Shown here: positions 8,864 to 16,781 of the stretch, piece by piece | How positions within the stretch are numbered: the stretch's first letter is position 1 | How the letters are laid out: each line of letters begins with the position of its first letter | NCBI GenBank assembly: GCA_963747735.1 | Contig: CAVVGE010000004.1 | Span: 439,691 to 503,690, forward strand | DNA: 64,000 nt | Direction of reading: 5' to 3' | Source: AP-15 sp963747735 | Lineage (GTDB): Bacteria; Pseudomonadota; Alphaproteobacteria; ATCC43930; CGMCC-115725 | Program-made: the position numbers and the translations under genes | Notes under the pieces: generated by a model | Database searches by the model: none | What the model saw: the letters and a program-made list of their open reading frames with translations, nothing else | Told to the model about the DNA's origin: nothing

Positions 8864-9720
8864 GCGCGGCCTCGCCGCGCACCCGGCTCGGCCGCGGTCT
8901 TGCCGGGCTGTTTGGCGAGGGGGAGGCGGTCGCGTGGTCCGATCCGGCGCCGCAGCGGCGGGTCCCGATCGAATCGATCCGGCGCGGCGCCTTTCAGCCG
9001 CGGCGCGGGTTTGACGATCAATCGCTCGATGCGCTGGCCCAGTCGATCCGCGAAAAAGGGTTGCTTCAGCCATTGCTGGTGCGGCCGCTTGCCGAGGAGG
9101 GCGCGGCTTTCGAGCTCGTTGCCGGCGAGCGGCGCTGGCGTGCCGCGCAGCGCGTCGGGCTGCACGAGGTGCCGGTCGTCGTGCGCGTGCTGGCCGACGC
9201 CGAGGCGCTCGAAATCGCCCTCGTCGAAAACCTTCAGCGCCAGGATTTGTCGCCGCTCGAAGAGGCCGGGGCTTACCGCCGCCTGATGGCTGAATTCGGC
9301 CGCACCCAGAAGACGGTGGCCGATGCGGTCGGCAAAAGCCGCAGCCATGTCGCCAACACGCTGCGCCTGTTGTCGCTGCCCGAGCCGGTGCGCCACCGTC
9401 TCGACCGGGGCGAGCTGTCGTCGGGCCATGCGCGCGCGCTGCTGGCGGCTGCGGACCCGGTGGCCCTGGCCGACGAGGTCGTGCGCCGCGGCCTCAACGT
9501 CCGCGCCACCGAGCGGCTGGCGCAACGCCGCGCGCAACCGCCGCGGCCTGCCCCGTTGCCGCGCCGCGATGCCGACACCGCCGCATTGGAGCGCGATCTC
9601 GCCGCCCGGCTCGGGCTGCGCGTCACCGTGCAAGCCAACGAGCGCGGCGGCGCCCTGACCCTGCACTATGCGAGCCTCGACCAGCTCGACCGTGTGCTGA
9701 AGTTGCTGCGCGCCGGCTGA
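8860..9720 (+). CDS. parB: Chromosome-partitioning protein ParB (CTPase, parS-binding)
   Basis: 286 residues from the ATG at 8860, which overlaps the parA stop and begins the normal ParB N-terminus RTRLGRGLAGLFGE. In order: the N-terminal CTP-binding domain with the GERRWRA motif, the central helix-turn-helix QKTVADAVGKSRSHVANTL that recognises parS, and a C-terminal dimerisation domain ending LDRVLKLLRAG. A parS site is present upstream in rsmG, so the cis and trans parts of the segregation system are together in this window. Confidence 0.96.
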   Translation: MSAASPRTRLGRGLAGLFGEGEAVAWSDPAPQRRVPIESIRRGAFQPRRGFDDQSLDALAQSIREKGLLQPLLVRPLAEEGAAFELVAGERRWRAAQRVGLHEVPVVVRVLADAEALEIALVENLQRQDLSPLEEAGAYRRLMAEFGRTQKTVADAVGKSRSHVANTLRLLSLPEPVRHRLDRGELSSGHARALLAAADPVALADEVVRRGLNVRATERLAQRRAQPPRPAPLPRRDADTAALERDLAARLGLRVTVQANERGGALTLHYASLDQLDRVLKLLRAG

Positions 9721-9721
9721 A

Positions 9722-10234
9722 TCAGCCGGCCAGGCCGTTCATGCCGGTGGACAGCTGGCGCGGGACGGCCCAAAGAGCGGCGGGATCGAGTGTCGCCGGC
9801 CGATGTTCGGGCAGCCGGTGGTCGGGCAGCCGATGGTCGGATAGGCCGGCAATCGTGCAGATGGCGATGCCCGAGGCGGCGAGCCGGTCGGCTTCGGCGA
9901 GCCGCATCGGCCGGACGGCGGGATCGTCGATCGACAGACGGACCACGCGCCAGCCCTCGCCGGCGAGCTTCTCGACCCGAGCGGTGCTGCCCGCCGCCTC
10001 GACCGGAACCAGCTCGACAAAGCAGCGGTTTGGGATCAACGCCAAAATGCCGGCATCGACAGCGCCGTCATGGAGCACGGCGTCGGCCGCCGCGAGCGCC
10101 GCCAATGCCGGCCAAGGGAGCTCCGCCGGCCGCGCCGGGTCGCAGCCGATCAAAACCACCAGCCCGGCATCGGGCGCAGCATCCGAAATTGCAGAGGCAG
10201 GGACCGCCGGCGGCGGGTCCGGATTGGGGCACAT
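9722..10234 (-). CDS. Short tetrapyrrole-methylase-like protein of unknown function
   Basis: 170 residues. The segment LVVLIGCDPARPAELPWPAL...AADAVLHDGAVDAGILALIP resembles the N-terminal half of uroporphyrinogen-III C-methyltransferases (LVGAGPGDPELLT...ADVVLYD), but the Gly-rich loop is altered and the second half of the roughly 250-residue SAM-binding domain is missing or reduced. A small tandem repetition, SDHRLPDHRLPEHRP, precedes the C-terminus. It is probably not an active methylase; a degenerate or repurposed relative is more likely. The GGAGGA ribosome site sits in a hairpin (10241-10255). It converges on parB, with only one base between the two stops. Confidence 0.6.
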   Translation of the reverse strand: MCPNPDPPPAVPASAISDAAPDAGLVVLIGCDPARPAELPWPALAALAAADAVLHDGAVDAGILALIPNRCFVELVPVEAAGSTARVEKLAGEGWRVVRLSIDDPAVRPMRLAEADRLAASGIAICTIAGLSDHRLPDHRLPEHRPATLDPAALWAVPRQLSTGMNGLAG

Positions 10235-10240
10235 CGGGTC

Positions 10241-10288
10241 CTCCTGTTCGAGGAGACACGGGGCCCACGGATTGCTCCGTGGCGTTTT
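10241..10288. promoter_or_regulatory. Paired hairpins in front of the tetrapyrrole-methylase-like gene
   Basis: CTCCT/AGGAG flank a 5-base loop at about 10241-10255 and include the GGAGGA ribosome site of the minus-strand gene at 10234. CCACGGA (10265-10271) pairs with TCCGTGG (10276-10282) around a TTGC loop and is followed on the plus strand by CGTTTT. Read leftwards, the two stems form a leader that could hide the ribosome site. Read rightwards, the second stem plus T-run looks like an intrinsic terminator. I match it to no known riboswitch. Confidence 0.4.
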
Positions 10289-10408
10289 AGCGCTTGGTGA
10301 CGCGGGCGCAAGCCATCCTCAAATCCCGCGATTCCGCAGCCGGAACAGCCTCACTCTATTCAGCGGTGATTGTCTGTCAATAGTGTTCTTTTTCGCTTAT
10401 TTAAACTG

Positions 10409-10417
10409 TGATATGAT
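10409..10417 (+). promoter_or_regulatory. Extended -10 promoter upstream of the secreted Cys-rich protein
   Basis: TGATATGAT reads as an extended -10 (TG, one base, TATGAT) in a locally AT-rich stretch about 83 bases before the ATG at 10500. No convincing -35 is present, which extended -10 promoters can tolerate. Confidence 0.4.
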
Positions 10418-10499
10418 CGTGGTGCTTTGGCAAACGGCGGCGCGCCCGATAAGATGCGCCGCGCGCGCCGGGCCACGGCCGGGAGGAGGTCGCTCACCG

Positions 10500-10871
10500 A
10501 TGCGGTTGTCTCAAATCGCCGCAGTCCAGAGGCGAGGCGTGAGGCGCGGCACCGTCGCCGCAATGCTGACCGTGGCGGCCGTCGGAAGCGCGGCAGCGCA
10601 GCCCCCTGCCGACGCCGATCCGGCGCTGGCGCCCTGGTTTCGCAGCCTGCTCCAGCCCGGCACCGAAGTGTCGTGCTGCTCGGTTTCAGATTGCCGGTCG
10701 ACCGAGTATCGGATCGAGCGCGACCATTACGAGGCGCTGATCGGCGGCAATTGGCTCGCCGTGCCGCCAGACAAGGTGCTGCAGCGCACCGACAACCCGA
10801 CCGGCCATGCCATCGTCTGCTGGACGCCGCAGCGCGGCATCATGTGCTTTGTGCGCGCGACCGAGTCTTGA
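10500..10871 (+). CDS. Secreted conserved hypothetical protein with paired cysteines
   Basis: 123 residues. A GGGAGGAGG ribosome site precedes the ATG at 10500; ATG 10563 is an alternative. The N-terminus has Arg residues followed by a hydrophobic stretch ending AAVGSAAAQ, a likely Sec signal peptide. The mature part has VSCCSVSDCR, then WLAVPPDKVLQRTDNPTG and CWTPQRGIMCFVR. I recall this pattern from small exported proteins of unknown function in Rhizobiales and Rhodospirillales. Five Cys in the exported part suggest disulfides or metal binding. It converges on the binding-protein gene at 10882. Confidence 0.72.
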   Translation: MRLSQIAAVQRRGVRRGTVAAMLTVAAVGSAAAQPPADADPALAPWFRSLLQPGTEVSCCSVSDCRSTEYRIERDHYEALIGGNWLAVPPDKVLQRTDNPTGHAIVCWTPQRGIMCFVRATES

Positions 10872-10881
10872 GGCTGCTTCG

Positions 10882-12094
10882 TTATTGTTGCGCCGGCGGG
10901 GCGCCCGGCGCCGGCCGCAGGGCGCCGCGGCCGGGACGGGTCGCGGGCAGGGCGGGCGGTCCGGCGCCGGGCGCCGGGCTCGGGCCGAGCTCCGGCAGCG
11001 GCGGCGGCTCGGCGCCGTAGATCGGCACATTGGGGCCGCGGGCGCTGGCCGATTTTCGCGACTCGGCCGGACGGACCAAGGCTTCGAGCGCACGGTCGCT
11101 GAGCTGGACCCCGTAAAAGGTCTGATAGAATTCGCGGACGGTGCTGCGCAAATCCTGTTGATAGGCATCGGGGTAGAACAGGTTCGACAGCCAATAGAGC
11201 CCGACCATGCGGTTGACCCCGGCCGGGTCGTCGATCCAGCCAAACGGGTCCGCGGGGGCGAGATAGACCTCTTTCTTGCGCACTGCGGCAAGCCCGCGCC
11301 AGCCGGGGTCGTGCAGCAATTCGTTATAAAAGCTGCGCTGCTGGGCGATGACGATGTCGGGGTTCCAAGCAAAAATCTGGGCGCGGGTGACCCGTCTCGG
11401 GGTGCCCGGGCCGAGCCGGGCGGCGACGTTGATGACCCCGGCCTGGTCGATATTGGCCATCGCCAGCGAACCGGCGCCGCCGGCTTCGAGCCCGTCGGGC
11501 CCGCGCCCGTAATAGACGAGCGGCCGGCCGACCGGCGACTGGATCAGGAGCTGGCCGCGCAATCCCTGGATCGCATGAAACGCGTAGCTCGCAACCGCGA
11601 GCCGATGGTCGCCGGCGCCGAGCAGCGTGCCGATATCGGTCAGCATCGCAGGCGTGCGCTGAATGCTGCCGTCGATCAGAATGTACGGAATCCGCGTCTG
11701 CTGCTGGATATAGTCGGCGAATGCCACAGCTTGCGGTGTGATCTCGCCCGAGGCGATGACGAGATCGGGGTGCAGCCGCATGACGGTCGCCGCGTTGGCG
11801 CTCGGGTAGGGGCCGTAAAGACAGCCGACGCCCGGCAACCGGCCGTATTTCGCCGGCAGATAAGCGCGCTGGGCACGCGACAAGGGCTCGCACCAGCCGA
11901 CCAGCTTTTGCGGGGTCAGAGCAAAGACCAGCACCGCCGCCGGCGCGTTCGCCGCCATCACCCGGTTTATGTAATCGGGCAGCACGACCCGTCGCCCGGC
12001 CGAGTTCGATAAATTCCGCGGCCCAGGCATGAGCTGCGGTCAGCGCGGCCAAGATGAGGGCGGCAATCCGCAAAGCGGGCAATCGCAACGGCAT
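10882..12094 (-). CDS. Periplasmic binding protein of the iron/cobalamin ABC type (one frameshift)
   Basis: The start at 12094 gives a clear signal peptide (LPALRIAALILAALTAAHAWA). The mature protein continues one frame over as SAGRRVVLPDYINRVMAAN, LTPQKLVGW, then a Fe/B12 periplasmic-binding domain. Removing one A from the AAA at 12011-12013 joins them as AAELSNSAGRRV. About 403 residues after correction, with a Pro/Ala-rich tail of about 45 residues that is longer than usual. Such lipoproteins or periplasmic proteins bind ferric siderophores, haem or cobalamin and hand them to an ABC importer. No permease or ATPase gene is nearby. The substrate cannot be told from the sequence. Confidence 0.82.
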
Positions 12095-12128
12095 GTCTTG
12101 TCCTCGGCGTCCCCCAAATGTGGCGGCG

Positions 12129-12156
12129 ACTATAACGGCGGCGGCCCTGGTGACAA
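12129..12156 (-). promoter_or_regulatory. Sigma70-type promoter for the binding-protein gene
   Basis: On the minus strand, TTGTCA (12151-12156) and TATAGT (12129-12134) are separated by 16 bases. The expected transcript start is near 12122, about 28 bases before the ATG at 12094, which has a GAGGAC ribosome site. Confidence 0.5.
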
Positions 12157-12258
12157 GCGCGGGCGCAACCCCTGGGCGATGCGTGGGCTTGCGCTATGCG
12201 GGGCTTGGCGCGGCGGCGGCACCGGGTAAACTCGGGCCGCGGTCAGCGGGAGGGTGCG

Positions 12259-13371
12259 ATGCGTATCGACAAGGTCGAGGCGATCCCGGTCGAGGTGCCG
12301 TTGACGAAAGTATTTTCCGGCAGCGGCTACCGTGTCGACAGCCGATGCACGCTCGTCACTCGCATCCGCACGGCGGACGGGCTCGCCAGCGAGGTCTACA
12401 ACGGCGACAACCGCGCGCATGGCCCGGCGATCGCCCGGATCGTCGAGGACGAGCTCGCGCCGATGCTGATCGGCGAGGACGCGGCACGGATCGAAAAGCT
12501 ATGGGCGAAGATGTTTGCGCTCGCCCATCCGAACCGTGACCGCAAGCTCGTCATGGAGGCGATCGCCTGCGTCGATACGGCGCTGTGGGACCTCCTTGGC
12601 AAATCGCTCGGGACGAATGTCTCGACCCTGCTCGGCGGGTTTTGCGAGCGGCTGCCGATCATCGCTATCGCCGGCTATTACGAAGCAGGCAAGACCCCGG
12701 CCGATCTCGCCCGCGAGATGGAGTGGCTGCGCGGCCAAGGCATGGCCGGGTGCAAGGTCAAGGTCGGAGGGCTCGCCGCCGAGGCCGACGCCGAGCGGGT
12801 CGCCGCCTGCCGCGCCGGGGCCGGCCGCGACTTTATCCTGGCGGTCGATGCCAATCGCGGTTGGCCGGCACCCGAGGCGATCAAGTTCGCCCGGCTCGTC
12901 GAGCAATACGACATTCGCTGGTTCGAGGAGCCGTGCCACTGGTACGACGAGGCATTGGGGATGGCCGAGGTGCGGCGGGCGACGACGATCCCGGTCACCG
13001 CCGGGCAAAGCGAGATCAGCGCTCACGGTATCCGCCGGCTGATCGCCGCGGGTGCGGTCGATCTGGTCAATTTCGACGCCTCGGAAGCCGGCGGCGTCAC
13101 CGAGTGGCGGCGCGTCGCGGCAATGTGCGCGGTCCACGGCATCGCCATGGCGCATCACGAGGAGCCGCAAATCTCGGTGCAAATGCTGTCGGCGGTGCCG
13201 CACGGCACCTATGTCGAATGCTTCCCCGACCCGCAGCGCGACCCGCTCTGGGACGCGATGATCCGCAACCGCCCAAAGATCGAGGACGGGATCATCGAGG
13301 TGCCGCAAGGGCCGGGCTTTGGCCTCGAGCTCGACTGGGACCTGATCGGCCGGCAGCGCCGCGACCGCTGA
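12259..13371 (+). CDS. Mandelate racemase/muconate lactonizing enzyme family protein
   Basis: Enolase-superfamily enzyme of 370 residues; start chosen at 12259 because the conserved MRIDKVEAIPVEVPL N-terminus begins there, after a GGGAGGG ribosome site. The catalytic set is present: KVKVG with Lys166/Lys168, metal ligands in VDANR (Asp198), WFEEP (Glu224) and GQSE (Glu252), and the AHHEEP segment with the His acid/base near residue 300. The enzyme should abstract a proton alpha to a carboxylate and then racemise, dehydrate or cycloisomerise. The specific sugar acid or lactone substrate is not predictable. It lies upstream of the FkbM methyltransferase and the CoA-transferase in the same direction. 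Confidence 0.9.
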   Translation: MRIDKVEAIPVEVPLTKVFSGSGYRVDSRCTLVTRIRTADGLASEVYNGDNRAHGPAIARIVEDELAPMLIGEDAARIEKLWAKMFALAHPNRDRKLVMEAIACVDTALWDLLGKSLGTNVSTLLGGFCERLPIIAIAGYYEAGKTPADLAREMEWLRGQGMAGCKVKVGGLAAEADAERVAACRAGAGRDFILAVDANRGWPAPEAIKFARLVEQYDIRWFEEPCHWYDEALGMAEVRRATTIPVTAGQSEISAHGIRRLIAAGAVDLVNFDASEAGGVTEWRRVAAMCAVHGIAMAHHEEPQISVQMLSAVPHGTYVECFPDPQRDPLWDAMIRNRPKIEDGIIEVPQGPGFGLELDWDLIGRQRRDR

Positions 13372-13390
13372 CGCCGGCGGCTGACCGCAG

Positions 13391-14140
13391 GTGCGGGTCG
13401 AGCCCTATCGCTGGCGGCTGTCGGGCAGCTTTGCCGCGCATCTGTTCAAGGCGACCGCGCAGCAGCACCATCGCGCGCTGGCGCCGATGATTGCGCGGTT
13501 CGTGCCGGCTTCGGGCGTCGTGTTCGATGTCGGCGCCCATGCCGGGCAATACGCGAAATTGTTCGCCCGTGCCGCCGCGAACGGGCGGGTTTATGCGTTC
13601 GAGCCCGGCAGCTATGCACGCTCGATCCTGCGCACGGCGTTGTGGCTGCACCGGCTCGGCAATGTCACGGTGGTCCCGCTGGCGCTCGGCGCGCAATGCG
13701 GCGTCGATGTGCTCAACGTGCCAGTCAAGGGGCGCATCAGCTACGGCTTCGGGCTGTCGCATCTGGGGCGCCCGCAAATGCGATGGGCGGCAGTAGCGCA
13801 GGAGCTGGCGGCGATCGCGACGATCGACGCGGTGGCCGCGGCGCTCGGTCTCGACCGGCTCGATTTTATCAAGGCCGACATCGAAGGCTGGGAAATGGCG
13901 ATGCTGCGTGGCGGCGAGCAAAGCCTGCGCCGGTTCCAGCCGACCCTGCTGATCGAATTGGCGGGCGCGCATCTGGCGCATGCCGGCGACCGGATCGGGG
14001 ACGCGTTCGCGTTTCTCGCCGGGCTCGGCTATGGCGCGTTCGAATTGTCGGCCGCGGGCGAGCTGGTCGCGGCGGCCGAGCCGCATGACGGTGATTTCTG
14101 GTTCATTTCGCCCGAGCGTGCGGCGCATGCGATCGGCTAA
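13391..14140 (+). CDS. FkbM-family SAM-dependent methyltransferase
   Basis: 249 residues from a GTG at 13391, 19 bases after the enolase-family gene. The SAM-binding motif VVFDVGAHAGQYAKLFAR is at residues 43-60. The family signature DFIKADIEGWEMAML is near residues 157-171 and a terminal FWFISPE follows. FkbM proteins methylate hydroxyl groups on polyketides, glycans and other small molecules, so the substrate remains open. No glycosyltransferase or polyketide gene lies nearby. Confidence 0.88.
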   Translation: MRVEPYRWRLSGSFAAHLFKATAQQHHRALAPMIARFVPASGVVFDVGAHAGQYAKLFARAAANGRVYAFEPGSYARSILRTALWLHRLGNVTVVPLALGAQCGVDVLNVPVKGRISYGFGLSHLGRPQMRWAAVAQELAAIATIDAVAAALGLDRLDFIKADIEGWEMAMLRGGEQSLRRFQPTLLIELAGAHLAHAGDRIGDAFAFLAGLGYGAFELSAAGELVAAAEPHDGDFWFISPERAAHAIG

Positions 14141-14174
14141 GCTTTCACACATCGTCCCGCCGCAGGAGCCGCCC

Positions 14175-15365
14175 ATGACCCGACCCTTCGAAGGCATCCG
14201 CATCATCGACATCACGCATGTGCTGGCGGGCCCCTTTGCCGCTTATCAGCTTGCCGTGCTCGGCGCCGATGTGATCAAGGTCGAGGACCCGAGCGAGCCC
14301 GACCAGAGCCGCGACGGCGGCACCGACCGCGCGCTCAACCGCCGCCATATGGGCACCTCGTTTCTGACCCAGGGGTCGAACAAGCGCTCGATCACGCTCA
14401 ACTTGAAGAGCGCGGAGGGCCGCGAGATTTTGCAGCGGCTCGCCGCCCGCGCCGATGTCATGGTCGAGAATTACCGGCCGGGTGCGTTCGACAGGCTGGG
14501 GCTCGGCTACGCGGCGATGAGCGCCTTGAACCCGCGGCTGATTTATTGCTCGATCTCGGCTTTTGGCCAGGACGGGCCGCGGCGTGAACAGACCGCCTAC
14601 GACCATGTGATCCAGGCGACCTCTGGGCTGATGGCGATGACCGGCACCGAGGACGTGAACCCGATCAAGTTCGGGGCGCCGGCGGTCGATTACGCGACCG
14701 GCACGATGGGCGCCTTTGCGCTCGCCAGCGCGCTCTTTCAGCGCGAGCGCACCGGCAAGGGCCAATACATCGACCTCGCGATGGCGGGGGTGGCGATGAT
14801 GCTGATGGGCTCGCACCTCACGGGCTATATGAGGAACGGCGCCGAGCCCAAGCCGCACGGCAACAAGCAGCCTTTCGCCACCAACAGCTGCTACGAGGCG
14901 AAAGACGGCCTCCTGATGATCGGCGCCAGCAACCTCGGCCAGCAGCGCCGGCTCTGGGCGGTGCTCGAGCGCCCCGACATGATCAAAACAGACAACGAGG
15001 CGCGCGAAACCGACCGCGAGCGCGAGGCGGGCGTCCTCGCCGACATCATCAAGACCCGCACCGCCGGCGAATGGGAGGTCTATCTCCAGGCCCGCCACGT
15101 CCCGGCGGCACGGGTGCGCACGATGGCCGAGGCCGTCGCCGACCCGCATTTCGAGACCCGCGGCGTCTTCCACCACCACACCCAAGCCCCTGGCATCGAC
15201 GGCCCGTTCGGCGTGCCGCTCGCCGCCTTCAAATTCGCCCATGGCGGCCCCAGCATCGAAACCCCACCCCCCCAATTCGGCGCCGACACCGACACGGTTT
15301 TAGGCGAGCACGGCTACACCCCCGCCGAAATCGCCCAATTCCGCCGCACCGCCGTCATCGGCTGA
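14175..15365 (+). CDS. Family III CoA-transferase (CaiB/BaiF type)
   Basis: 396 residues, start at 14175 after a GGAGCC ribosome site. It begins with the family pattern GIRIIDITHVLAGPFAAYQL and LGADVIKVE. The catalytic Asp is expected at Asp172 in GAPAVDYATGTMGA, and the ENYRPGAFDRLG block is also present. These enzymes move CoA between carboxylic acids through an aspartyl-CoA thioester. The substrate is unknown. With the acyl-CoA dehydrogenase at 23.8 kb and the hydratase/hydrolase at 51.4 kb, it supports acid catabolism through CoA thioesters. Confidence 0.92.
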   Translation: MTRPFEGIRIIDITHVLAGPFAAYQLAVLGADVIKVEDPSEPDQSRDGGTDRALNRRHMGTSFLTQGSNKRSITLNLKSAEGREILQRLAARADVMVENYRPGAFDRLGLGYAAMSALNPRLIYCSISAFGQDGPRREQTAYDHVIQATSGLMAMTGTEDVNPIKFGAPAVDYATGTMGAFALASALFQRERTGKGQYIDLAMAGVAMMLMGSHLTGYMRNGAEPKPHGNKQPFATNSCYEAKDGLLMIGASNLGQQRRLWAVLERPDMIKTDNEARETDREREAGVLADIIKTRTAGEWEVYLQARHVPAARVRTMAEAVADPHFETRGVFHHHTQAPGIDGPFGVPLAAFKFAHGGPSIETPPPQFGADTDTVLGEHGYTPAEIAQFRRTAVIG

Positions 15366-15452
15366 CGCCGGCTACCTGCGCCGCCACTGCTCCGGCCGCG
15401 CCGCTCTCGCTGGTGAGCCCCGTCCGCCGCTTTCGAAATTTAACACTTTTGG

Positions 15453-15482
15453 TTGAGCTTACCCTGTGCAGCATGCTATAAT
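15453..15482 (+). promoter_or_regulatory. Strong sigma70 promoter, probably giving a leaderless mRNA
   Basis: TTGAGC (15453-15458), an 18-base spacer, then a perfect TATAAT (15477-15482). The ATG of the next gene begins at 15490, only 7 bases after the -10, so transcription would start at or within a base or two of the A of the start codon. No ribosome site can fit. Confidence 0.7.
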
Positions 15483-15489
15483 ACGGCCC

Positions 15490-15768
15490 ATGATCGACAC
15501 ACCACAGCCACCGGCAACCAGCGAAGAAGACGGTATCTTTGCCCACCCGAACATGAGCACCGAGCCAGAAAAACCGGAAGACCTCGCGACCCTCTACCGC
15601 CGCGCCTTCGCCGAATACGGCACCCGCGCGCTGTGGAATATGCGCCCGGTCGAAAAGCCGACCCCGGCGGACGCCTTGGCGATCACCAACGCGTTGCGCA
15701 CACATGGCCGTATGGATGGACGCAGGCTCGCCGAGCGGATCGAAGAGCTTTGCCGTGCCAATCGGTAA
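15490..15768 (+). CDS. Putative antitoxin partner of an AbiEii/AbiGii-like nucleotidyltransferase
   Basis: 92 residues, acidic N-terminal half, with LYRRAFAEYGTRALWNMRPV and DALAITNALRTHGRMDGRRLAERIEEL. I recall this as a conserved small protein encoded just before AbiEii-like nucleotidyl transferase genes; that is from memory and not a search. It overlaps the next gene by 14 bases, the arrangement of toxin-antitoxin pairs. The promoter above suggests leaderless translation; ATG 15553 is an internal alternative. The partner is truncated, so this may be a surviving antitoxin without a working toxin. Confidence 0.6.
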   Translation: MIDTPQPPATSEEDGIFAHPNMSTEPEKPEDLATLYRRAFAEYGTRALWNMRPVEKPTPADALAITNALRTHGRMDGRRLAERIEELCRANR

Positions 15769-16138
15769 GTTTCAGTCCGACGTGTTGCGGGCGCTTGCCG
15801 CGCAGCGCAGCCCCGACAGCTACATTGCGGGCGGTGTTGCGATCAACCGCGAAGGCCCGCGCTTCTCCGGCGACGTTGACATTTTCCATGATTCCGAAGC
15901 CCGGCTTGAGAGCGCGGCCAAGGCCGACACAGCGGCCCTGACGGCGGCGGGATATAGCGTTACGTGGGAGCGCGTGCGCGAAGGCAAGCGCGACGCCACG
16001 GTTGCGCGCGGCGGCGAGGCAATGCCGCTCGAATGGGTGACGGATGCGGCTTTCCGCTTTTTCCCGACCCAGCCCGACGAACTGTTCGGCTACGTGCTGC
16101 ATCCGGTCGCACCGCCAAGATTTACCGCGAGAATGTGA
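15755..16138 (+). pseudogene. Truncated AbiEii/AbiGii-type nucleotidyl transferase toxin
   Basis: From a GTG at 15755 the protein reads IGKFQSDVLRALAAQRSPDSYIAGG, FSGDVDIFHD and GEAMPLEWVTDAAFRFFP. The paired acidic residues in DVDIFHD after the Gly-rich GG loop are the nucleotidyltransferase core of this toxin family. Homology stops after FGYVLHPVA, and a foreign PPRFTARM tail leads to a stop at 16138. The family normally continues for tens of residues with the helical part, so the gene has lost its 3' end at about 16113, exactly where a serine recombinase sequence begins. It is likely inactive. Confidence 0.7.
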
Positions 16139-16587
16139 CGGGAGCGCGGGCCGACCGGCGCGAGCTTCTCAAAATGCTGAAGCACCTCGCGCCCGGCGAC
16201 GTGGTGACGGTGACGCGGATCGACCGCCTCGCCCGCAGCACCTTTGACCTGTTCGCCATCGTCAAGCAGATCGTGGACGCCAAGGCGCAATTCCGTTCGC
16301 TGGCCGAGCCGTGGGCCGACACCGGCACCAGCACCGGGCGCTTGATGATTGCCGTTCTCGGCGGCTTGGCCGACGTGGAGCGCGACCTTATCCGCACCCG
16401 CACCGCCGAAGGTGGCAGCCGGGCGCAGAAGCGCGGGCAGCGCATGGGCCGCAAACCAAAACTGACCGACGCGCAGCAGGACGAGGCCCGCCGCCGCCGC
16501 GCCGAAGGTGCCACGCTCGCCGAACTGGCGCGCAGCTACGGCGTCGGAAAGAGTACGATTTCACGGCTCGCGGCAGAAACGCGTTAA
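16114..16587 (+). pseudogene. 5'-truncated serine recombinase (resolvase/invertase family)
   Basis: The recognisable sequence starts abruptly as AKIYRENVTGARADR, then TRIDRLARSTFDLFAIVKQI, ADVERDLIRTRTAEG, and a C-terminal helix-turn-helix LAELARSYGVGKSTISRL. The N-terminal segment with the catalytic Ser (the YARVSTxxQ block) is absent; the frame upstream runs into the toxin gene in a different reading frame. Without that Ser it cannot recombine DNA. The breakpoint near 16113 joins two unrelated gene fragments, so a deletion or a recombination event removed both missing ends. Confidence 0.8.
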
Positions 16588-16781
16588 AGCCAACGAATCG
16601 ATCTTGCAACCTAGTCCTATACATTCATTCAGTGTGAACACTCATACCGCATTGAAAACGCTGCCAAACGACACGTTTATTACAGAGTGTCTTTGACTCA
16701 ATTTAAGTCTGCACACTCGAAACGCGTCAGGAATTACGCGTTTTGCGAGCGGCCACGCCCGAAGCTGCAGGGGTATTTTCT

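Noticed and set aside
9741..10290. Plus-strand frames upstream of the secreted Cys-rich protein
   Set aside because: They overlap the minus-strand methylase-like gene and look like composition-driven open frames; the real N-terminus with signal peptide is at 10500.
12095..12258. Cobalamin riboswitch ahead of the binding-protein gene
   Set aside because: No B12-box-like GCCACTG sequence is present on the minus strand; only an ordinary promoter is visible.
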